6,119 nt of DNA from Deltaproteobacteria bacterium. GTDB lineage: Bacteria; Desulfobacterota; Desulfobacteria; Desulfobacterales; UBA11574. Position 1 is the first letter of the stretch. Every line of letters starts with the position of its first letter. Location: NCBI GenBank assembly GCA_019313505.1, contig JAFDBA010000142.1:1-6119 (forward strand), read 5' to 3'. Positions 1 to 5,683 of this stretch are shown piece by piece. The notes beneath the pieces are model-generated. The model did not search any database, was not told the DNA's origin, and saw only the letters and a program-made list of their open reading frames with translations. The position numbers and the translations under genes are program-made.

Positions 1-10
1 AGAATTCCTT

Positions 11-46
11 AACTTTAGCTCACTTTAAACTTTAGTTCACTTCAAA
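11..46. repeat. 17-bp imperfect tandem repeat upstream of korA
   Basis: Two adjacent 17-bp units, AACTTTAGCTCACTTTA (11-27) and AACTTTAGTTCACTTCA (28-44), differ at two positions, and a third copy begins (AAC at 45-47) before the match is lost. All three forward frames carry stops in this stretch, so it is not coding on the + strand beyond at most the last few codons of an upstream gene. It could be a pair of operator half-sites on one face region, a protein-binding element in the leader RNA, or a simple slippage duplication; the sequence does not decide. Confidence 0.6.
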
Positions 47-106
47 CTCTTGCAGCAATTCTTCAGGCAGAGCCGGAGAACTCTGACCTGGCCCAAAGGA
101 CCAGGT
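47..106 (+). promoter_or_regulatory. Candidate attenuator: mutually exclusive stems before korA
   Basis: Four segments can pair alternatively. Segment 2 (CAGGCAGAG, 64-72) pairs with segment 3 (CTCTG, 81-85, plus CCTG, 87-90) giving nine pairs with one bulged A at 86. Segment 3 is also the left arm (86-91) of the terminator hairpin, so the two structures cannot coexist. Upstream, CTCT-GC (47-53, T51 bulged) can pair with GCAGAG (67-72) and would free segment 3 for the terminator. This is the 1:2/2:3/3:4 layout of a transcription attenuator. The pairings are seen directly; that they regulate korAB is inference, and no promoter was recognised upstream, so the transcript may begin outside the window. 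Confidence 0.35.
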
Positions 107-110
107 TTTT
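86..110 (+). terminator. Intrinsic terminator upstream of korA
   Basis: ACCTGG (86-91) pairs perfectly with CCAGGT (101-106), and CC (92-93) with GG (98-99) can lengthen the stem past a bulged A100. The stem runs straight into five T residues (106-110). It either ends transcription from a gene left of the window or acts as a leader terminator for korAB, whose start codon lies about 30 bp further on. The competing stem at 64-90 favours the leader reading. Confidence 0.65.
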
Positions 111-121
111 CAGGGCAAAAT

Positions 122-137
122 AAATCTCAGGAGATTT
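122..137 (+). promoter_or_regulatory. Hairpin overlapping the korA ribosome-binding site
   Basis: AAATCTC (122-128) and GAGATTT (131-137) form a perfect inverted repeat separated by two bases. The korA Shine-Dalgarno sequence AGGAG (129-133) sits in its loop and right arm, seven bases before the ATG at 141. If the hairpin forms in RNA it would partly hide the ribosome-binding site. The stem is AT-rich and short, so the effect may be modest. Confidence 0.4.
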
Positions 138-140
138 GTC

Positions 141-1793
141 ATGAAAGAAATGTCGATTCTCATTGGTGGAAAAGCGGGTGATGGTATCCGGCAAGCCGGG
201 CACACACTTGCCAGACTTTTAAATAGAATAGGCTATCGTATTTTTTTCTACGATGATTATCCCTCGCTTATTCGTGGCGGGCACAATTTTTCCATTATAA
301 GGGCCTCAAAAAAGAAAATTGAAGCTCACAAGGAAAAGGTTGACCTTATAGTGGCCTTAAACCAGGATGCGGTAGAAAAACACAAACATCGCCTCAACTC
401 AGGTGGGATGATTCTCTATGATTCTGAAAAAGTTGAGGCCCGAGGAGTCGGGGTTGACTTTATGGGCATCGTCAAGGAGTTGGAAGGGGTACCCATTATG
501 AGAAACACGGCCGCCATCGGGGCACTGGCCAAAGTTTTGAATATTGAGTGGCCGGTGTTGGAAAGTGTCATGATGGATACCATAGAAAAGGAAGTTGATT
601 TAAATATTAAGATTGCTCAGTCGGCTTATGATAGGGTAGAAAAAGCCTGGTTATCCGTTCCCAAGCTGAATCAAAAAATGCTTCCATTGGTATCAGGAAA
701 TGAGGCCATCGCACTGGGAGCGGTGCAGGCAGGGCTCAATATGTATATAGCTTACCCTATGACCCCTGCATCGGCTATTCTTCACTACCTGGCAGAACAT
801 GAAGATGACCTGGGTGTGGTAACCATACACCCCGAAAGCGAGATTGGTGTAGCCCTTATGGCTCTGGGAGCCGCTTATGCCGGAGCCAGGACCATGGTTG
901 GCACTTCGGGCGGTGGATTTGCACTGATGACCGAGGCTTTGAGTTTATCCGGTCAGGGTGAGTTCCCGATTGTATTTGTAATGGTCCAAAGACCCGGACC
1001 GAGTACTGGAGTGCCCACTTACACAATGCAGGGTGACCTTTCTTTTGTCATCCATTCCGGCCATGGGGAGTTTGTAAAAGTGGTGCTGGCTCCCGGAAAT
1101 GTTGAGGAGGCCTTTTATCTAACCGGCCTGGCTATGAACCTTGCCTGGAAGTTTCAAATTCCTTGCTTTGTTCTTTCTGACAAACACTTAAGCGAGAGCA
1201 TATTCAGCTTTGAAGCTGATCTTAAAAAGGTAAAACCTGAAGATCCACTTCTTTGGGATGGTCAAGGGGAATATAAACGATATCTGGATACTCAAAACGG
1301 CATTTCCCCGCTGGCCTTTCCCGGAAATTCTACGGCAATTGTTAAAGTAACATCTTATGAGCATGATGAATATGGTATAACCACTGAAGAATCAGAGCAA
1401 ATCGTCAGGATGCAGCAAAAACGTTTGCGCAAAAAAAAGACGATAGAAAATGAACTTTCTAAGCATGAACAGGTAAAGGTTTATGGTAATCTCGAATCAA
1501 AGACAGTTTTACTTTGCTGGGGCTCCACCAAAGGGGCCTGTATGGAAGTGGCTGAAGAATTAGGACTTAAAGTTGTTCAACCTCTGGTACTTGAGCCGCT
1601 ACCGATAGAACTTTTGAAAAAAGTTTTATCCGATGCGGATAAGATCATCGATGTTGAGGTTAATGCTACAGGCCAACTGGCAAAACTCCTTTCAGCTCAT
1701 GGTATCTGTATTGACGATATGATTTTGCGTTTCGACGGTCGTCCTTTTACAGTAGATTTTCTGTTAGAAAAGGTAAAGGAGGTGCTCTCGTGA
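141..1793 (+). CDS. korA: 2-oxoacid:ferredoxin oxidoreductase, fused gamma-alpha subunit
   Basis: Large chain of a CoA-dependent 2-oxoacid:ferredoxin oxidoreductase, which in the cytoplasm oxidatively decarboxylates a 2-oxoacid to an acyl-CoA and reduces ferredoxin, or runs in reverse for CO2 fixation. The 550 residues divide into an N-terminal gamma domain (about 1-170, with the GKAGDGI motif at 10-16 and RGGHN at 45-49) and the alpha pyrimidine-binding domain from about 183. The alpha part carries YPMTPAS at 205-211, the position of the YPITP substrate-contact motif. HPESEIGVALMALGAAYAGAR (starting at 230), HDEYG (408-412) and the near-terminal VEVNATGQLAKLL (505-517) are also typical. The ATG has an AGGAG site seven bases upstream. 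The stop overlaps the korB start by 4 bp, so the two are translationally coupled. No ferredoxin-like delta subunit is adjacent. Substrate (2-oxoglutarate, pyruvate or a branched-chain oxoacid) cannot be fixed from sequence; Kor is the conventional label. Confidence 0.93.
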   Translation: MKEMSILIGGKAGDGIRQAGHTLARLLNRIGYRIFFYDDYPSLIRGGHNFSIIRASKKKIEAHKEKVDLIVALNQDAVEKHKHRLNSGGMILYDSEKVEARGVGVDFMGIVKELEGVPIMRNTAAIGALAKVLNIEWPVLESVMMDTIEKEVDLNIKIAQSAYDRVEKAWLSVPKLNQKMLPLVSGNEAIALGAVQAGLNMYIAYPMTPASAILHYLAEHEDDLGVVTIHPESEIGVALMALGAAYAGARTMVGTSGGGFALMTEALSLSGQGEFPIVFVMVQRPGPSTGVPTYTMQGDLSFVIHSGHGEFVKVVLAPGNVEEAFYLTGLAMNLAWKFQIPCFVLSDKHLSESIFSFEADLKKVKPEDPLLWDGQGEYKRYLDTQNGISPLAFPGNSTAIVKVTSYEHDEYGITTEESEQIVRMQQKRLRKKKTIENELSKHEQVKVYGNLESKTVLLCWGSTKGACMEVAEELGLKVVQPLVLEPLPIELLKKVLSDADKIIDVEVNATGQLAKLLSAHGICIDDMILRFDGRPFTVDFLLEKVKEVLS

Positions 1794-2650
1794 CAACAGC
1801 AAAAGAATTAGGAACCTATGCCCAAAACACATGGTGCCCGGGTTGTGGTAATTTTGGCATTTTAAATTCTATCAAAAAAGTCTTAGCCGATCTTAAAGAA
1901 GAAGGTCTTGATCTTAACAAGCTGGTTCTGGCATCCGGGATAGGGTGTCATGCCAAGATAGTAGACTATATTAAAGTGAATAGCTTTTACTCCCTTCATG
2001 GGCGAGTTCCTCCCCCAATTACAGGAATCAAGTTAGCCAATCCGGAGCTGGTGGTAATCGGCCATGCTGGTGATGGAGATGCTTATGGTGAGGGTATCGA
2101 ACATCTTATTTTTAGTGCCAAGAGAAATATTAATGTGACTTTTATCGTCCACAACAATAGGGTATATGGTCTAACAACCGGTCAGTTTACCCCTACCAGT
2201 CCAGCCGGCTTTATAGGGCGATCAACCCCCAAGGGAAGTCCTGAAGATCCGTTGAACCCCATCGAGCTGATGCTATCTGCCGGAGCCACCTTTGTGGCCA
2301 GGGGCTTTTCGGGTAAACCAAAACATCTTCAGCCCTTGATTAAAGCTGCTATCAAACACCAAGGTTTTGCCTTTATCGATGTCCTCCAACCCTGCTTCAC
2401 CTTTTATAATACTTATGATTTATACAACCAAAAGGTCTACGAACTAACAGACAAGGAGCATGATTCTTCAGATAGAGAAGCAGCTTTTGCTAAAGCCAGA
2501 GAATGGGTTTACGGAGATGGTGAGCGGATTCCGATCGGTATCTTTTATCAGATAAAGAAGCCCACTTACGAAGAAAAGGTTTTGGGGGGGAGAATTCCTG
2601 TTAAATTAAAACCCGGGAATATAAGATCTATTCTTGAGAAACATATATAG
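1790..2650 (+). CDS. korB: 2-oxoacid:ferredoxin oxidoreductase, beta subunit
   Basis: Thiamine-diphosphate-binding partner of the upstream KorA chain; the pair forms the catalytic unit that passes electrons to ferredoxin through one [4Fe-4S] cluster. In its 286 residues four cysteines match the expected cluster ligands: C16 and C19 in WCPGCG, C53 in GIGCHAK, and C202 in QPCFTF. The thiamine/Mg motif is GDGDAYGEG (94-102) followed by HNNRVYGLTTGQ (121-132). HGRVPPPITGIKLANPEL (starting at 70) is a further family signature. Translation starts at GTG, overlapping the korA TGA, with an AAAGGAGG site seven bases before it. The C-terminus (IPIGIFYQIKKPTYEE, starting at 247) looks complete, so the gene was not cut by whatever disrupted the reading frame just downstream. 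No clear terminator follows. Confidence 0.94.
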   Translation: MTTAKELGTYAQNTWCPGCGNFGILNSIKKVLADLKEEGLDLNKLVLASGIGCHAKIVDYIKVNSFYSLHGRVPPPITGIKLANPELVVIGHAGDGDAYGEGIEHLIFSAKRNINVTFIVHNNRVYGLTTGQFTPTSPAGFIGRSTPKGSPEDPLNPIELMLSAGATFVARGFSGKPKHLQPLIKAAIKHQGFAFIDVLQPCFTFYNTYDLYNQKVYELTDKEHDSSDREAAFAKAREWVYGDGERIPIGIFYQIKKPTYEEKVLGGRIPVKLKPGNIRSILEKHI

Positions 2651-2657
2651 TGCCTGA

Positions 2658-2867
2658 ACGAAAACTGTCTTTTCCGCCAATATTGAAGACGTCGCCTGCG
2701 TTTTAAAGATTACGCGTATCAACGTAGGTTACTGGCTTAAAGTGCCAAGGGAAAATAGGAAGGATGCAACAGAAGCACTGAATACTTATTTGAAGTTGTG
2801 CCCGGGGGCACAAAGTGTTATAGAGTGTATGAATATCAGCCATGAACTGATCATGGAAGACCTATAG
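2658..2867 (+). pseudogene. 5'-truncated OsmC-like gene remnant
   Basis: Between korB and the next gene, one forward frame stays open for 69 codons from just after a TGA at 2655-2657 to TAG at 2865-2867, but has no ATG near its beginning and no ribosome-binding site. Its translation contains ITRINVGYWLKVPRENRK and then LKLCPGAQSVIECMNIS, which resembles the C-terminal third of OsmC/Ohr-type proteins: a strand, then a helix rich in charged residues, then a CP-containing segment around the second conserved cysteine, then a last strand. The N-terminal part, including the first cysteine, is missing. I infer a deletion that left the 3' end of an osmC-like gene abutting korB. Family assignment is by eye and could be wrong. 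A strong palindrome at 2796-2813 (TTGTGCCC/GGGCACAA) lies inside it. Confidence 0.5.
2796..2813 (+). repeat. 8-bp GC-rich palindrome downstream of korB
   Basis: TTGTGCCC (2796-2803) and GGGCACAA (2806-2813) are perfect inverted repeats separated by GG. In RNA this would be a compact stem (seven pairs with a CGGG loop). There is no T-run after it, so it is not a standard intrinsic terminator. It could protect the korAB transcript 3' end or simply reflect the LCPGAQ codons of the OsmC-like remnant. Confidence 0.35.
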
Positions 2868-2919
2868 CATTTTAAAAAATAACGTTTCGCTTCAAGTAAA
2901 ATTAGAGAAGGAGGATTTA

Positions 2920-3537
2920 ATGGCAGTAATTACCATCAGCAAGGAATTTGGAACCAAGAGTGAAAAGGTGGCGTCCCAGGCAGGCCAAAGACTCGGATAC
3001 GAGTATATCGGCGATCATTTAATTGCCGAGATTGCCAAAGAGCTCCACGTGTCTGAAAGCGAAGCAGAAATGTTTCGCAAGACCTCCCAGTCTCGAATCC
3101 TTCGTTTTGTCGATCGTTACACCTGTTCTCTCGTGCAAAAGGTCGTTGACCGTGAGCACGGTTGTCTGGATGACAAAAATTATTATGAAACAACAAAAAA
3201 ACTGGTTCAGAATGTATATGAAGCGGGCAATGCTATCATTCTTGGATGGGGCAGCCAGTGTATTTTACGAGGCAAACCCAATACTCTCCATGTTCGTCTG
3301 ATCAAGGATGAGGAAAAAAAAATCAAGGAGGTTATGCAAAACAGAAACCTGGAGCATAAAGCTGCAAAGGCATTAATCGAAAGAGATGAGAGCGATTTAA
3401 GGGTTTACATCGAGCATTACTTCAATGAAGACTGGAACGCAGCACACCTTTATGATCTGATTATCGATATGGGAAAAACCTCGGTTGAAAAGGCCGTTGA
3501 TCTGATCTGTGACAACGTGAAGCACAAGATCCAATAA
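2920..3537 (+). CDS. Cytidylate-kinase-like family protein
   Basis: A 205-residue cytoplasmic protein of the cytidylate-kinase-like P-loop family, widespread in anaerobic bacteria and distinct from the essential Cmk; its true substrate is generally not known. It opens with AVITISKEFG (2-11), the family's first strand and nucleotide-loop region, and continues with RLGYEYIGDHLI (24-35). The middle holds the diagnostic GWGSQCILRGKPNTLHVRL (starting at 109), followed by a lid-like basic helix (RNLEHKAAKALIERDESD, starting at 142), HYFNEDWNAAHLYDLIID (starting at 166) and a C-terminal helix. The usual glycine-rich loop (GSGG-type) is replaced here by GTKSEK (11-16), so nucleotide binding may be altered. 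The ATG is chosen because GAAGGAGG (2907-2914) precedes it by five bases. It follows the OsmC-like remnant and is not overlapped by a neighbour; its own promoter was not recognised. Confidence 0.82.
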   Translation: MAVITISKEFGTKSEKVASQAGQRLGYEYIGDHLIAEIAKELHVSESEAEMFRKTSQSRILRFVDRYTCSLVQKVVDREHGCLDDKNYYETTKKLVQNVYEAGNAIILGWGSQCILRGKPNTLHVRLIKDEEKKIKEVMQNRNLEHKAAKALIERDESDLRVYIEHYFNEDWNAAHLYDLIIDMGKTSVEKAVDLICDNVKHKIQ

Positions 3538-3575
3538 CCATGCCACGGATCTACTTTTATTATAAAAAACCATGC

Positions 3576-3581
3576 TACAAT
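3576..3581 (+). promoter_or_regulatory. Possible -10 element upstream of nhaA
   Basis: TACAAT at 3576-3581 is one mismatch from the sigma-70 consensus -10 and lies about 95 bp before nhaA, in an AT-rich stretch after the kinase-like gene. No good -35 is present at the expected distance (TACTTT at 3552-3557, spacer 18, is weak). A start here would give a leader of roughly 90 nucleotides containing the hairpins described for this region. Confidence 0.25.
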
Positions 3582-3600
3582 AACACGTTAGAATCGGATG

Positions 3601-3675
3601 GATAAAAACCTGTCTCCAACAGGCCGCTGAGTGGACGAAAATAAGGTCTATTCGGAATTTGGGGAATAAGAAATT
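3601..3675 (+). promoter_or_regulatory. Structured 5' leader of nhaA, possible ion-sensing riboswitch
   Basis: A hairpin CCTGT (3609-3613)/ACAGG (3619-3623) presents a loop CTCCA (3614-3618). A second stem TGGAC/GTCTA (about 3632-3650, one G-U pair) and the short palindrome ATTC-G-GAAT follow. The hairpin loop CUCC can pair with the GGGG (3661-3664) of the only ribosome-binding-site candidate for nhaA, GGGGA at 3661-3665, forming a possible pseudoknot that hides it. Leaders of nhaA genes in some bacteria carry the nhaA-I and nhaA-II motifs, reported as lithium-sensing riboswitches; whether this leader belongs to either class cannot be judged by eye because I do not have the consensus at hand. 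Confidence 0.3.
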
Positions 3676-5049
3676 ATGCCGTTGGACTCTACCAAGTATA
3701 TGGCATTCACAAGGCAACTGTTTGCCGATCAAATTCTCAGACCAACCCAAAGGTTTTTCAGAAAAGAGGTCGCAAGCAGCGTATTACTTCTTGCTGCTAC
3801 AATTATCGCACTGGTTTGGGCCAATTCCAATATCTCTGAAATCTACCACAGTTTTTGGCACACGAAAGTTTCCCTTGTTTTCGGTGATCTCCACATCAGT
3901 AAAACTCTTGTCCATTGGATAAACGACGGTCTAATGGCCTTATTTTTTTTTACCGTGGGCCTGGAAATCAAGCGCGAGCTTCTGGTGGGAGAACTGGCAT
4001 CACCTAAAAAGGCCCTGCTACCGATAATCGCCGCACTGGGGGGGATGTTGGTTCCCGGCCTTATCTATATTGCCTTTAACCTGGATTCCTCAAACATAGA
4101 CGGATGGGGTATCCCCATGGCCACAGACATTGCCTTTGCTTTAGGCGCTGTGGCCATATTCGGTCGTAAACTACCTGTAAACCTGCGAATATTTCTTGCT
4201 GCTTTTGCCATTGCAGATGACCTTGGTGCGGTATTGGTTATCGCCATATTCTATACCAAGGAAATTGTTTGGTTTTATGTCTTTGTCTGCCTTATGCTTA
4301 CCCTTTGCCTTGCCATAGCGAATCTTCTTTGGATCAAATGGACACTGGTCTATGCCGCTTTGGGACTTGCCATATGGTTTTTTGTATTGGGCTCAGGAAT
4401 TCATCCGACAGTGGCAGGGATTATTGTTTCCCTGTTCATTCCGGCCCGTGGCAGGTATGATACCGATCGTTTTTTGCAGAATGTAGATCAAATAATGGCA
4501 AAATTCAAGTGCGAGGAGCAAAGCTGCGGCTACTCAATTCTTCTTGATCAAGAACATATGCATGCCGTACATGCCCTGGAATTGGCCTGCCATGACGTGG
4601 AAACACCGTTGCAGCGACTGATGCACGTTTTGCATCCATGGGTAGCGTTTACCATTTTACCTTTTTTTGCCCTAAGCAACACGGGCCTGAATTTTCATGG
4701 CGTTAATTTTTCAGAAGTGGCAGTACACACCGTAAGCTTGGGCATTTTTTTCGGACTGGTATTTGGTAAGCCATTGGGAGTGATGCTTTTTTCTTATATA
4801 GCGGTAAAAACCGGAGCCGCATCCTTGCCCAAAGATGTCAGATGGTCACACATTCTTGGAAGTGCGATGCTCGGAGGAATCGGTTTTACCATGTCCCTGT
4901 TTATTGCCGATCTTTCATTCTCATCTGTTTACATGCTCAACTATGCCAAGATGGCGATTCTGTCGGCATCTGTACTATCAGCAATGATTGGAATCACTTT
5001 CCTCGGCATTATCAGCACCATAGCTCCAGGTAAAGTAACTTCTCAATAA
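3676..5049 (+). CDS. nhaA: Na+/H+ antiporter NhaA
   Basis: Inner-membrane antiporter that exports Na+ (or Li+) in exchange for protons, serving pH and salt homeostasis. Conserved features are intact: DGLMALFFFTVGLEIKREL (starting at 84), ATDIAFALG (149-157, matching the T-D pair of the unwound helix 4), the ion-binding pair D181-D182 in AIADDLGAV, GIHPTVAG (241-248), K365 in FGKPLG (matching the helix-10 lysine) and GIGFTMSLFIADL (401-413). At 457 residues it is longer than the E. coli protein (388), mainly because of a hydrophilic insertion at about 260-312 rich in acidic and His residues and two Cys (C279, C284), before the HPWVAF helix; similar insertions occur in other NhaA proteins. The ATG at 3676 has GGGGA ten bases upstream; the next Met (codon 9) has none. 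The last four residues (VTSQ) and the stop are encoded by the inserted MITE, replacing the ancestral tail. Confidence 0.95.
   Translation: MPLDSTKYMAFTRQLFADQILRPTQRFFRKEVASSVLLLAATIIALVWANSNISEIYHSFWHTKVSLVFGDLHISKTLVHWINDGLMALFFFTVGLEIKRELLVGELASPKKALLPIIAALGGMLVPGLIYIAFNLDSSNIDGWGIPMATDIAFALGAVAIFGRKLPVNLRIFLAAFAIADDLGAVLVIAIFYTKEIVWFYVFVCLMLTLCLAIANLLWIKWTLVYAALGLAIWFFVLGSGIHPTVAGIIVSLFIPARGRYDTDRFLQNVDQIMAKFKCEEQSCGYSILLDQEHMHAVHALELACHDVETPLQRLMHVLHPWVAFTILPFFALSNTGLNFHGVNFSEVAVHTVSLGIFFGLVFGKPLGVMLFSYIAVKTGAASLPKDVRWSHILGSAMLGGIGFTMSLFIADLSFSSVYMLNYAKMAILSASVLSAMIGITFLGIISTIAPGKVTSQ
5027..5034. repeat. Left target-site duplication of the MITE
   Basis: CAGGTAAA immediately precedes the left inverted repeat and is identical to the eight bases immediately after the right one (5107-5114). 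It lies within the nhaA reading frame (Pro-Gly-Lys codons). Eight bases is the duplication length typical of IS66-family transposition. Confidence 0.85.
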
Positions 5050-5106
5050 GTTCTAGTGTATGAAATAATCATATTGACCCGAATCCATAATTTATTGAGA
5101 AGTTAC
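5035..5106. mobile_element. 72-bp IS66-type MITE inserted in the nhaA 3' end
   Basis: The element is bounded by perfect 15-bp terminal inverted repeats, GTAACTTCTCAATAA (5035-5049) and TTATTGAGAAGTTAC (5092-5106), around a 42-bp non-coding core. It is flanked on both sides by an identical 8-bp direct repeat CAGGTAAA. Ends starting GTAA together with an 8-bp duplication are the known pattern of the IS66 family, so this is most likely a miniature non-autonomous derivative moved by an IS66 transposase encoded elsewhere. It carries no gene. The left repeat reads Val-Thr-Ser-Gln-stop in the nhaA frame. The undamaged duplications and repeats suggest a fairly recent insertion. As RNA it folds into a 15-bp stem with a large loop, without a following T-run. 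The structure is seen directly; the family name is inferred from end sequence and duplication length. Confidence 0.85.
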
Positions 5107-5114
5107 CAGGTAAA
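5107..5114. repeat. Right target-site duplication of the MITE
   Basis: CAGGTAAA directly follows the right inverted repeat and matches 5027-5034 exactly. Collapsing the two copies and deleting the element rejoins the nhaA frame through this sequence. Confidence 0.85.
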
Positions 5115-5144
5115 AGGTTAGCATCACCGGATAATCCGAACTGA
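5115..5144 (+). other. Orphaned ancestral 3' end of nhaA
   Basis: If the 72-bp element and one duplication copy are removed, the nhaA frame continues from Pro-Gly-Lys into AGG TTA GCA and onwards, encoding RLASPDNPN, then TGA at 5142-5144. The ancestral protein would thus be 462 residues instead of 457. These codons are now untranslated because the left inverted repeat contains an in-frame TAA. The rest of the convergent spacer to 5201 shows only weak inverted repeats. Confidence 0.65.
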
Positions 5145-5201
5145 TTTTAAGTTATAGACAAGTGCATCCTTTAAAAACCGCTTGTTCTTGCGTCCAGAAA
5201 G

Positions 5202-5681
5202 CTATCCATGATGGTACCAGAACTTGAAAAGATGCTTCTTACCATCAATGTTAATCAGACAGATCACTCCGTATTTGCCTTTTTCGATAAATTTAAAATT
5301 GGCAGCATAGATTCCATTGTAATTCTTCAGGCTATTTATTTGTTCATTTCCGTTGGGTTCGATTACTTTAACCTTTCCAACAGCGTCTTTAATCGGATGG
5401 TTAGCGGAATCATGAAACAGTTTTACCATAACGTGATGGGTGGCGCCGTTTGGGTCTTTCATGTTCATGCTTGCCAGGCTCATGATCTGGAACTCTGCCC
5501 GGATATTTTTTTCGATCATTGTGTGTTCAAATGTACCTGTATGGCCGGTGTGTCCCTTTGTGGTCATTGCAGGCATTTGTGTCTGTCCGTGCCCTTCATG
5601 GGTTGTGTCTGCGATTGTCATGTTTGGCATAACCGAACATATAATTAAAAACATTGCAAAAAATACTATTATTTTTTTCAT
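5202..5681 (-). CDS. Exported His/Met-rich protein linked to metal efflux pump
   Basis: A 159-residue protein of unrecognised name. Residues 1-24 form a signal peptide (two Lys, a hydrophobic core, then TIA before D25), so it should act in the periplasm. Residues 25-56 are a flexible segment rich in His and Met (HEGHG, MPAM, GHTGHTG, EHTM), like many copper- or silver-binding stretches. The rest (about 60-159) reads as a small all-beta, Ig-like domain (VMVKLFHDSANHPIKDAVG, starting at 84; PNGNEQ; NGIYAANFKFIEKGKYGV, starting at 122), loosely like YtkA/FixH-type domains, and ends in YHHG. It begins 2 bp after the RND pump gene, with its ribosome-binding site AAAGGAGG (complement of 5689-5696) partly inside the pump's last codons, so the two are co-transcribed. 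A periplasmic metal-binding role in efflux is inferred from composition and position. Confidence 0.75.
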   Translation of the reverse strand: MKKIIVFFAMFLIICSVMPNMTIADTTHEGHGQTQMPAMTTKGHTGHTGTFEHTMIEKNIRAEFQIMSLASMNMKDPNGATHHVMVKLFHDSANHPIKDAVGKVKVIEPNGNEQINSLKNYNGIYAANFKFIEKGKYGVICLINIDGKKHLFKFWYHHG

Positions 5682-5683
5682 TG

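Noticed and set aside
1..115. Reverse-strand open stretch ending EELLQEFEVN-stop near position 45
   Set aside because: It is only about 24 codons long, bounded upstream by a stop at about 113 with no start codon, and overlaps the terminator hairpin; a chance frame is more likely.
2936..3301. Open frames of 86 and 92 codons overlapping the kinase-like gene
   Set aside because: They lie wholly inside the kinase-like coding sequence on another frame or strand, lack ribosome-binding sites and show no protein-like pattern.
5074..5102. TTGACC inside the MITE as an outward promoter
   Set aside because: No acceptable -10 hexamer lies 16-18 bases downstream, and only the opposite-strand gene lies beyond it.
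5035..5106. MITE inverted repeats as a bidirectional terminator only
   Set aside because: The 42-base loop, missing T-run and exact 8-bp flanking duplication fit transposition far better than a terminator.
5158..5185. Inverted repeat ACAAGTG/CGCTTGT in the convergent spacer as a terminator
   Set aside because: The stem has a G-U pair and a 14-base loop, and neither strand has a T-run after it, so it is not supported as an intrinsic terminator.
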